A DNA stretch of 17,320 bases from JAADHY01 sp964428935 (lineage in GTDB: Bacteria > Planctomycetota > Planctomycetia > Planctomycetales > Planctomycetaceae): positions 1-17,320 of the forward strand of contig CAYSAG010000084.1 in the NCBI GenBank assembly GCA_964428935.1, written 5' to 3'. The translations under genes and the position numbers were made by a program. Under the pieces are notes generated by a model. That model saw only the letters and a list, made by a program, of their open reading frames with translations. It did no database searches and had not been told where the DNA came from. This document shows, piece by piece, positions 1-9,480 of the stretch (positions are counted from its first letter, which is position 1; the number at the start of each line of letters is the position of its first letter).

Positions 1-1
1 G

Positions 2-769
2 ATTGGCGGCGGCATGCCCCGACAGACAGACCCCGCGGCGGTTTGGCGGTCGGTCGTCGGTTTTCCCGCGGCGTACCGGCACCAACTGAGAGCGTTGGTC
101 GAGCAACTTCGCCGTCGAGTGCCACACGGCACCGTGGCCATTACCGAGCTGCAGATTTTCACGAACCGCCCGAACCTGCCCAACAACGGCAGTCTGGCCG
201 AGGCTCTGTTTTGGGCCGGCGTCGTCCACACAGCCATGCGAATGGGCGACGCCGTGGAACTGGTGACGCACAGCGCGCTGGTCAACCACGGAGGTGGACT
301 GCGAAAGGTTCGCCAAGTGGTTTACGCGAACCCCGTTTACTGGGCACGGCGAATGTACTCGACCCAGGCCGGCCGGTGGCTGGTGCCGGTCCGGCTACGC
401 GGCCCCGCCTACTCCACTCCGCGCCTGCACAACCTGCCCAGACTGCAAGACGCACCCGTGGTCGACGTGGTGGCTCTTCTGCACGACGACGCAAAGGCCT
501 TGTCGCTGTTGGCCATTAACCGGGACGAGCAAAACACGCGGCCGACCACGTTTCACTTCGACCACTTCCCTGCCGCCTCAACCGCTCGCTGGCGACGGCT
601 GACCGGACCGGACATTTTGGCGGCGAACACGTTGGAACAGCCCGAGCGGGTGCGTCCGGAAGAGACGACCGTTTCGGTCCAGGGGCACGAGCTGACGGTC
701 GTGCTGCCGCCTCGAAGTGTTTCCGTTCTGGTCGTGCCGGCAGCGCAGCACAGCCAGCCCGGCAGGTAG
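2..769 (+). CDS. GH51-like alpha-L-arabinofuranosidase, C-terminal part (5' truncated by window)
   Basis: The frame is open to the left edge, so this is the 3' end of a longer gene; about 255 codons are visible. The translation reads as the end of the catalytic barrel plus the C-terminal beta-sandwich of a GH51 arabinofuranosidase, which removes terminal arabinose from hemicellulose. Numbering from the Met at position 14, VAITELQIF (residues 41-49) fits the strand carrying the nucleophile, with Glu45 (codon 146-148) the candidate. SLAEALFWAGVVH (60-72) and the VTHSALVNHGG stretch (about 84-94) match the following barrel elements. The last roughly 110 residues form the beta domain ending in PPRSVSVLVVP. 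The Met at 14 is probably internal, because homologues are about 500 residues or more. The gene is unrelated to the efflux cluster, converges with the first permease gene, and shows general carbohydrate metabolism. Family assignment is from remembered motifs; a related GH family is possible. Confidence 0.75.
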   Translation: MGGGMPRQTDPAAVWRSVVGFPAAYRHQLRALVEQLRRRVPHGTVAITELQIFTNRPNLPNNGSLAEALFWAGVVHTAMRMGDAVELVTHSALVNHGGGLRKVRQVVYANPVYWARRMYSTQAGRWLVPVRLRGPAYSTPRLHNLPRLQDAPVVDVVALLHDDAKALSLLAINRDEQNTRPTTFHFDHFPAASTARWRRLTGPDILAANTLEQPERVRPEETTVSVQGHELTVVLPPRSVSVLVVPAAQHSQPGR

Positions 770-994
770 CCGACCGTCTTGCCGTCCACGCGCCGCGATT
801 TCCCCGGTCAGAAACGGACATCCACTGCTTCTTGGCGGCCAATGGGGTCCTTAGTCGAACACCGCTCCCCTTCGCACGCAAATACAACCCGCGGCCGTCC
901 GGCGGCCGACATCGCATCGAGTCGCTGCGTTGAGGCTTCCACCCGGTAGGCGCGGCTTTCTCGAAGGGTTTTGTGCAGGGCCGCGCGAGCCCAA
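770..994. other. Convergent intergenic region
   Basis: This lies between the stop of the arabinofuranosidase-like gene (+) and the stop of the first permease gene (-). I see no credible gene in it. Its one notable element is the GC-rich hairpin at 892-908, annotated separately. Confidence 0.6.
892..908 (-). terminator. Possible terminator of the minus-strand efflux cluster
   Basis: CGGCCG is repeated at 892-897 and 903-908 around a 5-nt spacer. The hexamer is self-complementary, so the two copies can form a 6-bp stem. It lies about 90 nt past the permease stop. Read on the minus strand, the stem is followed by only a loose T-rich stretch (GGGTTGTATTT), so an intrinsic terminator is possible but weakly supported. 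Confidence 0.3.
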
Positions 995-4114
<3,120 letters not shown>

Positions 4115-4133
4115 GATTTGTCTCCAGCGGAGC

Positions 4134-4157
4134 AGCGGAGAGCGGAGAGCGGAGAGC
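4134..4157. repeat. Tandem 7-mer AGCGGAG, 3.4 copies
   Basis: AGCGGAG occurs at 4134-4140, 4141-4147 and 4148-4154, followed by AGC at 4155-4157. An inverted, near-identical stretch lies at 4284-4300, matching at 16 of 17 positions (reverse complement AGCGGAGAGCAGAGAGC). The pair could fold the spacer transcript of the minus cluster into a long stem enclosing about 130 nt. It could equally be a dispersed intergenic repeat family. Confidence 0.7.
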
Positions 4158-4283
4158 TTTTGGTGGTAACGCTCGTCCGCTTGCGTGGGGCCGCTCGCTG
4201 ATCGAGCCTTGAAGGCTGTCGAACCCGGTCTCGACATTGCCCACCCAGAATACTAAGACCAACGTCCCGCCAGCCCCAATCTG

Positions 4284-4300
4284 GCTCTCTGCTCTCCGCT
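4284..4300. repeat. Inverted partner of the AGCGGAG array
   Basis: GCTCTCTGCTCTCCGCT lies just past the adaptor stop codon (4306-4308, read on minus). It is complementary to the array at 4134-4157 with a single mismatch in 17 positions. Confidence 0.65.
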
Positions 4301-4305
4301 CCCCC

Positions 4306-5871
4306 TCACTCACAGCATCCCGCTCCGATCGATCCTTTCATCAGTTCCGTTTTCAGCAGAAAGCTGCCGGTGGTGACGACCGGCTCGCCGGGTCGCAGGC
4401 CTTCGACGACCTCCCAGAACGGGCCGGCTTTGCGGCCGAGTACGATGCGACGCGGCTCGAACAACGTCTCGCCTTTTTTCACGAACACCACCGGCTGGCG
4501 CTCGTGCCATTGCACGGCCGTTTTGGGCACGACCAAAGCTTGCGACGGGGCGTCGGTTTGAATCACGCCGACGCCGTACATGCCCGCCCGCAGCAGTCCG
4601 TCGCGGTTCTGCACCTCTGCGCGAACACGAATCGTCCGGGTCTGTGGGTTCACCTCCGGGCTGACCCACGTGACTTCCCCATCGAAGCTCAAGCCGGGCA
4701 GGCTATCGACTCGAAAGCGGACCGGCTGGCCGACGCGGACCAAACGCGAATCTTGCTCGTAAAGGTCCAGGTAGACCCACATGGTGGTCAGGTCGGCCAC
4801 GGCAAACAGCTCGGAGGTCGGCACGACCGCCTCGCCGACCGCCACCGACCGGCGAACGACAACGCCGTCGCGTGGAGCGGTAATGGGCAATAGCGACGAG
4901 ATGTCGCCCTCGCGAGCGAATCGGTCGATCTCGCCGTCGCTGATCCGCAAGTTGAGCAGCCGTTGGCGGGCCCGATTGACGCTGATCTGAGCCTCGCGGA
5001 GCCGCGTCTCGGCCTCGATCATCACCTTGCCCGCGACGATTCGTTTGTCTGCCAGCCGTTTCAGCCGGTCGTAGTTCTGTTGAGCCAGATCGAGCAAAGC
5101 CAGCGCGGCCAGAAAATCGGCTTTCGCCTCACCGAGCTCAGCCGAATCCACGACGGCCATCACCTCGCCCTGTGTAACCGAATCGCCGACATCCACGCGC
5201 ACCTCAGTCACCACGCCCTCGACCCGCGGCCGGACGAAGGCGAATCGGTTTTGTTGGAACTCCGCCCGCCCGTTGCAAGTCACGTGAGGATCGAGAAGAC
5301 GCACGCCGACCGTAACGACCTGCAAACCCGCGTTGCGCACCGTCTGAGGCGACGCCAGCTTGACCATCGGCAGCGCGTCCTTGCACAGTTCGACTGGCTC
5401 CTCCGACGATGAACCGTCCAGACTCGGCGGCGTTGCCGGGCCGAGGTCCAATGTCTTCGAAGTCGTTTTGCCGGACAGATCCTCGCGCGGATTTGCTTTC
5501 GTCCGCTGGCACTCGGGACAGAAAGCGGGTGGCAGTCCGTGCTCCGCGCAGGTGGCGAGCGTCGCGCGCGGTCTCGAGTTGCATCGCGTGCACAGCGCCT
5601 CGGGCAGCCTATGTTCTCCGCACCACTCCAGGCGATCTTTTAGTTCGGGGTGGCAAATCACACACAGCGCCTCGGGCACACCGTGCTCTTCGCACAAACG
5701 AAGCAACGTCGCTACTGACCGCGACGGCTCGCCTGGTGGGAAGACGAGCCACCCTTTCACGTGCGCCGCCAGCAAGGCGGCCACCACCACGGCAATGGTG
5801 GGAACAGCCAGCTTCAGAAGTCGACGCGCCAAGCGGCCCTGACCGGGCATGTTTTCGAGTTGTGCAGGCAT
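4306..5871 (-). CDS. czcB: CzcB-type membrane fusion protein with triple Cys/His repeat
   Basis: This is the periplasmic adaptor of an HME-RND pump, linking the permease to the outer membrane channel. The product is 521 residues, longer than a typical CzcB because of an N-terminal extension. The start at 5871 is chosen over an in-frame ATG at 5961 because AAGGA lies 11 nt upstream and the membrane anchor (about 18-37) then sits near the N-terminus. Residues 60-121 hold three repeats of C-x2-H-x2-P-x2-A-x-C-x2-C, with Cys at 60/70/73, 84/94/97 and 108/118/121. The adaptor core follows: first half-lipoyl motif (211-242), coiled-coil hairpin (245-305), second half-lipoyl motif (328-360, ITAPRDGVVVRRS) and beta-barrel (362-435). 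The protein ends in GAGCCE with vicinal Cys519-Cys520. It lies between a small exported Cys-rich protein and the permease gene, all on minus. The extra cysteines suggest metal binding, which is inference. Confidence 0.9.
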   Translation of the reverse strand: MPAQLENMPGQGRLARRLLKLAVPTIAVVVAALLAAHVKGWLVFPPGEPSRSVATLLRLCEEHGVPEALCVICHPELKDRLEWCGEHRLPEALCTRCNSRPRATLATCAEHGLPPAFCPECQRTKANPREDLSGKTTSKTLDLGPATPPSLDGSSSEEPVELCKDALPMVKLASPQTVRNAGLQVVTVGVRLLDPHVTCNGRAEFQQNRFAFVRPRVEGVVTEVRVDVGDSVTQGEVMAVVDSAELGEAKADFLAALALLDLAQQNYDRLKRLADKRIVAGKVMIEAETRLREAQISVNRARQRLLNLRISDGEIDRFAREGDISSLLPITAPRDGVVVRRSVAVGEAVVPTSELFAVADLTTMWVYLDLYEQDSRLVRVGQPVRFRVDSLPGLSFDGEVTWVSPEVNPQTRTIRVRAEVQNRDGLLRAGMYGVGVIQTDAPSQALVVPKTAVQWHERQPVVFVKKGETLFEPRRIVLGRKAGPFWEVVEGLRPGEPVVTTGSFLLKTELMKGSIGAGCCE

Positions 5872-6285
5872 GCCTGGTACTTTCCTTCGAGGCGGGAAGG
5901 GTGAGCCGGAAACGAGAAAGACAGACAACCAGACGACGCTCACGATGCCAGCCGCGGGCAACGGTCGCGGAAGAGGGCGAGCGTTGCGCGTCGAGCCGTC
6001 GAGCGGAGGCCGTCGGGACGTTCAGGACTTCGTGGTCGCGCGGCCCGAAGTCGGCACGATTCGACGACTCGGGCGGCTTTTGGTCGAATGCACGTCGACG
6101 GCCGCTGCTGGACTTCCCCGCCAGTTGCCGAGGTCACGTCACGAGCCGGACGCCTCCACGGCCGGTGGACGAGCTCGGTCTTACGCCCTCGGCGGTTCGG
6201 GCTGCCAGCACGAACCGGTCGCCAAGACCAGTTGGCGACCCGCAGCCGGGAAGCCGTCGGCTGGAAAGGCGACAAGAGCCGGCAA
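5872..6285 (-). other. Gap between small exported protein and adaptor gene
   Basis: This 414-bp stretch has open frames in several registers, but their translations are Arg/Pro-rich and low in hydrophobic residues, as expected from GC-rich noncoding DNA. It contains a perfect hairpin at 6217-6240 and the adaptor ribosome binding site near 5883-5887. Confidence 0.5.
6217..6240 (-). terminator. Perfect 9-bp hairpin after the small exported protein gene
   Basis: GGTCGCCAA (6217-6225) and TTGGCGACC (6232-6240) are exact reverse complements around a 6-nt loop. The hairpin starts 45 nt past the stop of the minus-strand gene at 6286-6660. No T-tract follows on either strand. It may be an attenuator, an mRNA processing site or a 3' stabiliser between the first gene and the adaptor gene, rather than a full intrinsic terminator. 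Confidence 0.45.
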
Positions 6286-6660
6286 TCAGAGCAAGAGTGA
6301 AGACAGCAGATGACGTAACGCCGCTCCCCAATACAGCCGCAGAACGGGCAAACGGTGGCGGCAAACGGCGGGCGAGGAGGAGTACCAGACTTCCGCCGGC
6401 AGCCAGTCGCGACACGCGCAAAACGGCCGGACGGCAAGCCAATTCTTGAGTTGCTCGCAAGCCCACCGCGCAGATGCCCCCGTCAGGGTTTGGCAAACGC
6501 AAGAGTGGTGACGCGGCGTGGAAGGCGCGGAGAGCGGGGAACGGCTGGCGCTGGCGTGCCCATTCTCGTTCGCTGCGCAGACCAAACTTTCGTTCAGACA
6601 TACCAGTGGGCACACCAGAACGCCGGACGCAATCCAAAGGGAACAAAGCACGCGACGCAT
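6286..6660 (-). CDS. Small exported Cys-rich protein (putative metal-cluster accessory)
   Basis: The product is 124 residues and I cannot assign a named family. It begins MRRVLCSLWIASGVLV, a basic start plus hydrophobic core, with a plausible signal peptidase I site after residue 29 (LVCA before AN), so periplasmic export is likely. The mature part has HHSCVC (51-56), CAC (81-83), Cys68 and Cys100, and ends in a hydrophobic RHLLSSLLL. Small exported proteins with an H-x-C-x-C core and a similar hydrophobic C-terminus are, from memory, found next to planctomycete CzcBA genes. The ATG at 6660 is chosen because it exposes the signal peptide; an in-frame ATG at 6747 would bury it. The ribosome binding site is weak. 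A promoter-like pair lies upstream (6719-6747) and a perfect hairpin downstream. A role in periplasmic metal binding or sensing is inferred from context. The main alternative is a chance open frame in GC-rich DNA. Confidence 0.55.
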   Translation of the reverse strand: MRRVLCSLWIASGVLVCPLVCLNESLVCAANENGHASASRSPLSAPSTPRHHSCVCQTLTGASARWACEQLKNWLAVRPFCACRDWLPAEVWYSSSPAVCRHRLPVLRLYWGAALRHLLSSLLL

Positions 6661-7368
6661 CTGCCACGACGAACCGCAAACTGAGGCTCGAAAAGGTTGG
6701 CTCGACTTTCTGGTCTGGAATGTACCGCCCGTTGGAACCGGACGCAAGCTCTGATTGGCAACGCACTGGCGGCAGCGGGGGAGGCGAGTGTTTAGCAGAC
6801 CGGCGCCTGGGACGACGTCTCGGGTCGCGTGCCAGCCACTCCGAGCGGGTCAAAGTCGCGCCGAAAGGCTCGGCCGCCGTACGCCGTACGGTTGCGCGTC
6901 CGGGGCTGCAGAGGCTCAGGGGGCTACCCAGCCGCGTTCGCTTGCCTTAAGCTGCGGGCAGCGTGTCGGTCGGTGGGGTTTTTCTGGTTGAAGGTGACGG
7001 AGTGGCTGTGCCGATAAGACCAGTGGTATCGGTGGCCAATTGCCGTGCGCCGCGCTGCGCGTGTCCGTCTGCAGCCGGGGGGAGGCGCGAAATGCTGGTG
7101 AGGGAGTCGGCAGATCGTTGCTCGACCTCGAGACTTGGACGCGTCGGTTCAGCGGCTCCGCGTCCTTTGCCATCGGTCGCCGGCACGACGGTTGGGGGAG
7201 CGAGGAACTTGCAACGAGCGGGGCCGACCTGGCGAAGTCCGTCGGAACGGAGCTGAAAGAGGCTACGTCGTCCCAGCGCGGAAGTTGCGAGGTTTCGTGT
7301 TCGGACGGACAGACCCAGCGCCGGCGTGGGACCAACTTCGACGGACAAAGGAAGGGAGTTGTGAGACG
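6661..7368. other. Divergent regulatory region between the two efflux clusters
   Basis: This 708-bp region separates the minus-strand cluster (first start 6660) from the plus-strand cluster (first start 7369). The open frames in it are Arg/Pro/Ser-rich with no recognisable fold and look noncoding. It should hold the promoters of both clusters; only the minus-strand candidate at 6719-6747 is visible to me. I see no clear dyad operator of the MerR or ArsR type. Confidence 0.5.
6719..6747 (-). promoter_or_regulatory. Sigma70-like promoter candidate for the minus efflux cluster
   Basis: Read on the minus strand, TTGCGT (6747-6742) and TACATT (6724-6719) are separated by exactly 17 bp. The match is 3/6 for the -35 box and 4/6 for the -10 box. 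Transcription would begin near 6711, about 50 nt before the ATG at 6660. In GC-rich DNA with unknown sigma factor preferences this is only suggestive. Confidence 0.3.
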
Positions 7369-8772
7369 ATGCGACGGTTGGGCGTGAGCGGCTGCGTGCT
7401 TGTTTTCGGTGCGATGTGTCTGGTGAACCTTCAGCCTGCCGTGAGTGGTCAGCCGACGGACCGTGCGGCGTCCGCGGGCATGGGGAGCGGGGAGACACAC
7501 GCCGGGGTTCGGGAGCGGAAAGGGAGCAGCAGTGACACGGTTCTCGCGGCGTCTCTGCAGCAGCCGGCGGAAGGAGGCGAAACTCCCGCCGGTGCGCTCA
7601 CGCTGTCGGACCTGGAATCCATGGCGTTGCAGAACAACCCGACCATTGCCCAGGCTCAAGCAGCCGTCGACGCGGCCACCGGACAGTACGTCCAAGCAGG
7701 GTTGTACCCGAACCCAAGCGTCGGGTACTCCGCCGACGAAATCGGTGACGAAGGACGCTCCGGGCAACAAGGCGCGTTCCTCAGTCAGGAAATCGTGACA
7801 GCGGGAAAGCTGGAGTGGAGCCAACATGCGGCCGCCCACGAAGTGGAACGGTTGCAAGAGCTGCTGGAAGCCCAACGCTACCGCGTGCTCACGGCGGTCC
7901 GCATCAACTTCTACGAAGCCCTGGTCGCTCAACGCACCGTCCGGTTGGCGGAAGAGTTGGCCAAGATCAGCCAGGAGGCGGTCGAGGCGGCCGAGGCCAT
8001 GGTGCGAGCCCAGCAAGCCGCCCGACCCGACCTGCTCCGAGCCCGCATCGAGGCCAATCGAGCCCAGAACTTCCTGGCCGCTGCTCGTGCCCAGGAGAAG
8101 GCGGCGTGGCAGCGGCTGGCGGCTGTCGTCGGCTTGCCCGACCTCCCTCCAACGCCTCTTTCCGGCGACCTCGCGCCACCGCTCAAGAAGCTCGACCTCG
8201 CTCAGGTGCGTGAGCAGCTCTTGGCTGCCAGTCCCGAACTGATGGCGGCGGAACGGGCGGTGCTGCAGGCCCGGGCGGCCCTGGAGCGGGCTCGCCGCGA
8301 ACCGATTCCCAACATCCAGACGCAAGTGGGGGTGGCTTACGATGCCGCTTCGAAGTACTCGATCGCCAGCGTTCAGGTGGGCGTCGCGCTGCCGATCTTC
8401 GACCTAAACCAAGGGAACATTCTGTCTGCCGAGTCGCGACTGATCGCCGCTCAGCGTGAGGTCGAACGGCTGCGCTTGGAATTGCAAAACCGCTTGGCTC
8501 CCGTCCTGCAGGACTACGTGACGGCCGAAGCGCAGGTTCGACGGTACTCGGAGCAAATCCTGCCGGACGCCAAGGAAACACTTCGCTTGATCACAGAAGG
8601 TTACCGGCAGGGCGAGTTCGGCTACCTCGACCTGCTGACTGCCCAACGCACCTATTTCGAGACGAATTTGGCTTACCTGCAGACTTTGCGAAACTGGTGG
8701 AAAGCCCGGTTGCAAATCGACGGCTTCCTGCTTTCGGACGGACTGGCTCGGCCCGAGGGGTTGCAGAACTAG
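7369..8772 (+). CDS. czcC: CzcC/TolC-type outer membrane efflux protein
   Basis: This is the outer membrane channel of a tripartite metal efflux pump. The product is 467 residues, within the usual OEP family range. The ATG at 7369 has AGGGAG about 10 nt upstream and exposes a signal peptide (MRRLGVSGCVLVFGAMCLV, cleavage near residue 26); upstream in-frame codons look noncoding. A low-complexity linker (about 27-75) precedes two outer-membrane-efflux repeats, about 78-265 and 275-455. Each starts with the typical helix (LTLSDLESMALQNNPTIAQAQ; LAASPELMAAERAVLQARAAL) and contains a beta segment (GLYPNPSVGYSADE; VQVGVALPIFDLNQGN). The EGYRQGEFGYLDLLTAQRTYFE stretch is a family hallmark. It has no lipobox Cys at a canonical place. 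It leads the plus-strand cluster and is the only outer membrane factor in the window, so it probably serves the second pump and perhaps both. Confidence 0.92.
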   Translation: MRRLGVSGCVLVFGAMCLVNLQPAVSGQPTDRAASAGMGSGETHAGVRERKGSSSDTVLAASLQQPAEGGETPAGALTLSDLESMALQNNPTIAQAQAAVDAATGQYVQAGLYPNPSVGYSADEIGDEGRSGQQGAFLSQEIVTAGKLEWSQHAAAHEVERLQELLEAQRYRVLTAVRINFYEALVAQRTVRLAEELAKISQEAVEAAEAMVRAQQAARPDLLRARIEANRAQNFLAAARAQEKAAWQRLAAVVGLPDLPPTPLSGDLAPPLKKLDLAQVREQLLAASPELMAAERAVLQARAALERARREPIPNIQTQVGVAYDAASKYSIASVQVGVALPIFDLNQGNILSAESRLIAAQREVERLRLELQNRLAPVLQDYVTAEAQVRRYSEQILPDAKETLRLITEGYRQGEFGYLDLLTAQRTYFETNLAYLQTLRNWWKARLQIDGFLLSDGLARPEGLQN

Positions 8773-9015
8773 GTGCGAAGAGCAATACTTAGTAGCAGTC
8801 TTCCGATAAGCTTCTTCGACATTTGGCTACGCTTGTTGGGCTTGCCAGCGGGCGTCCGGTTGAAGGCGGGCAGGCCCGTGACACGCAAGGGTTTCCCGGA
8901 GGAAGTGCGTGAGCGACGTGTCGGGCGCCCCGCGTGGCTAGTCCGGGACTGAGGTCAGACAAGAAGGCCAGTCAAAGGCCCGTTCCACCACCCCTAGGCC
9001 GGTTGTAGCAGGGCG
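8773..9015 (+). other. Gap between channel gene and lipoprotein gene
   Basis: A 243-bp spacer with no credible gene. It contains a stem-loop at 8838-8877: GGGCTTGCC pairs with GGCAGGCCC over 9 bp including one G-T wobble, with a 22-nt loop and no T-tract. Confidence 0.5.
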
Positions 9016-9480
9016 ATGCGTGAACGATTCGTGGCAACTTCGGTTTTTCTGGCCACGATGCTCCATTTGGCGGTCGGGTGCGGCGCGCACCAGGACGTGC
9101 TGTGCTGGTTCGATGCCGAAGCCGCCTGCTCTGTCACCGGTCAGGCCGGCGGACTGGTTGCCGAAGTCGGCGTTGCCGACGGGAGGTTGCACACGGCGAC
9201 GCCGTCGGCTTCGGGACGCTCGCCGGGCTGTTCGTGGCAGACCCGCCAGCACCGACGCCGACCACTGACGGGCGTACTTGATCACTGCTGGTTCCTCGAC
9301 GAGTCTCAAAAGAGTCGCTCCAGCGTTCCGAAAATCTTTTCGCTGGCGAAGATCGGTGCGGCGCTGCCTGGACCGAGCTTTTGGAGCCAGCGAACGCTTG
9401 GCTTGCTACCGCAGACTGGCCACGGTCTTCTCGAACCTTCCAGCCGCCTTCGATCGCTGACTCAAGTCTGGCTGCTCTGA
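9016..9480 (+). CDS. Small predicted lipoprotein, Cys/His-containing, in the efflux cluster
   Basis: The product is 154 residues with no named family that I can assign. The start MRERFVATSVFLATMLHLAVGC is a signal peptide ending in a degenerate lipobox (AVGC, Cys22), suggesting a membrane-anchored periplasmic lipoprotein. Other Cys are at 30, 38, 72 and 91; DHCWF (89-93) lies in the middle, and the protein ends in the hydrophobic RLRSLTQVWLL. From memory, planctomycete metal-efflux clusters encode small proteins with the same plan: a lipobox followed by His/Cys, a central D/R-x-C-x-F motif and a C-terminal RLHLLNQVLL-like end. This copy is poorer in His than those I recall, so it may have diverged. 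The ribosome binding site is weak (AGCAGGG 2 nt before ATG). It lies between the channel and adaptor genes, and a terminator-like hairpin follows at 9681-9702. A metal-sensing or metal-binding role is inferred. Confidence 0.6.
   Translation: MRERFVATSVFLATMLHLAVGCGAHQDVLCWFDAEAACSVTGQAGGLVAEVGVADGRLHTATPSASGRSPGCSWQTRQHRRRPLTGVLDHCWFLDESQKSRSSVPKIFSLAKIGAALPGPSFWSQRTLGLLPQTGHGLLEPSSRLRSLTQVWLL

Larger units (their letters stand above)
4115..4305 (-). other. Gap between adaptor and permease genes of the minus cluster
   Basis: This 191-bp spacer contains the AGCGGAG tandem array at 4134-4157 and its inverted partner at 4284-4300, plus the permease Shine-Dalgarno at its low-coordinate end. No gene is credible here; the upstream in-frame extension of the permease frame does not resemble the family. 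Confidence 0.6.

Noticed and set aside
4115..4237. N-terminal extension of the first permease
   Set aside because: The extra 41 residues run through the AGCGGAG repeat, have no family counterpart, and the Met at 4114 has a good GGAG.
5409..6449. A 346-codon open frame on + overlapping the adaptor gene start and the gap
   Set aside because: Half of it is antisense to the adaptor's Cys-repeat region, and the product is Arg/Pro/Ser-rich with no hydrophobic core.
6916..8325. A 469-codon open frame on - opposite the CzcC gene
   Set aside because: It is antisense to a clear outer membrane efflux protein, and the product shows no domain.
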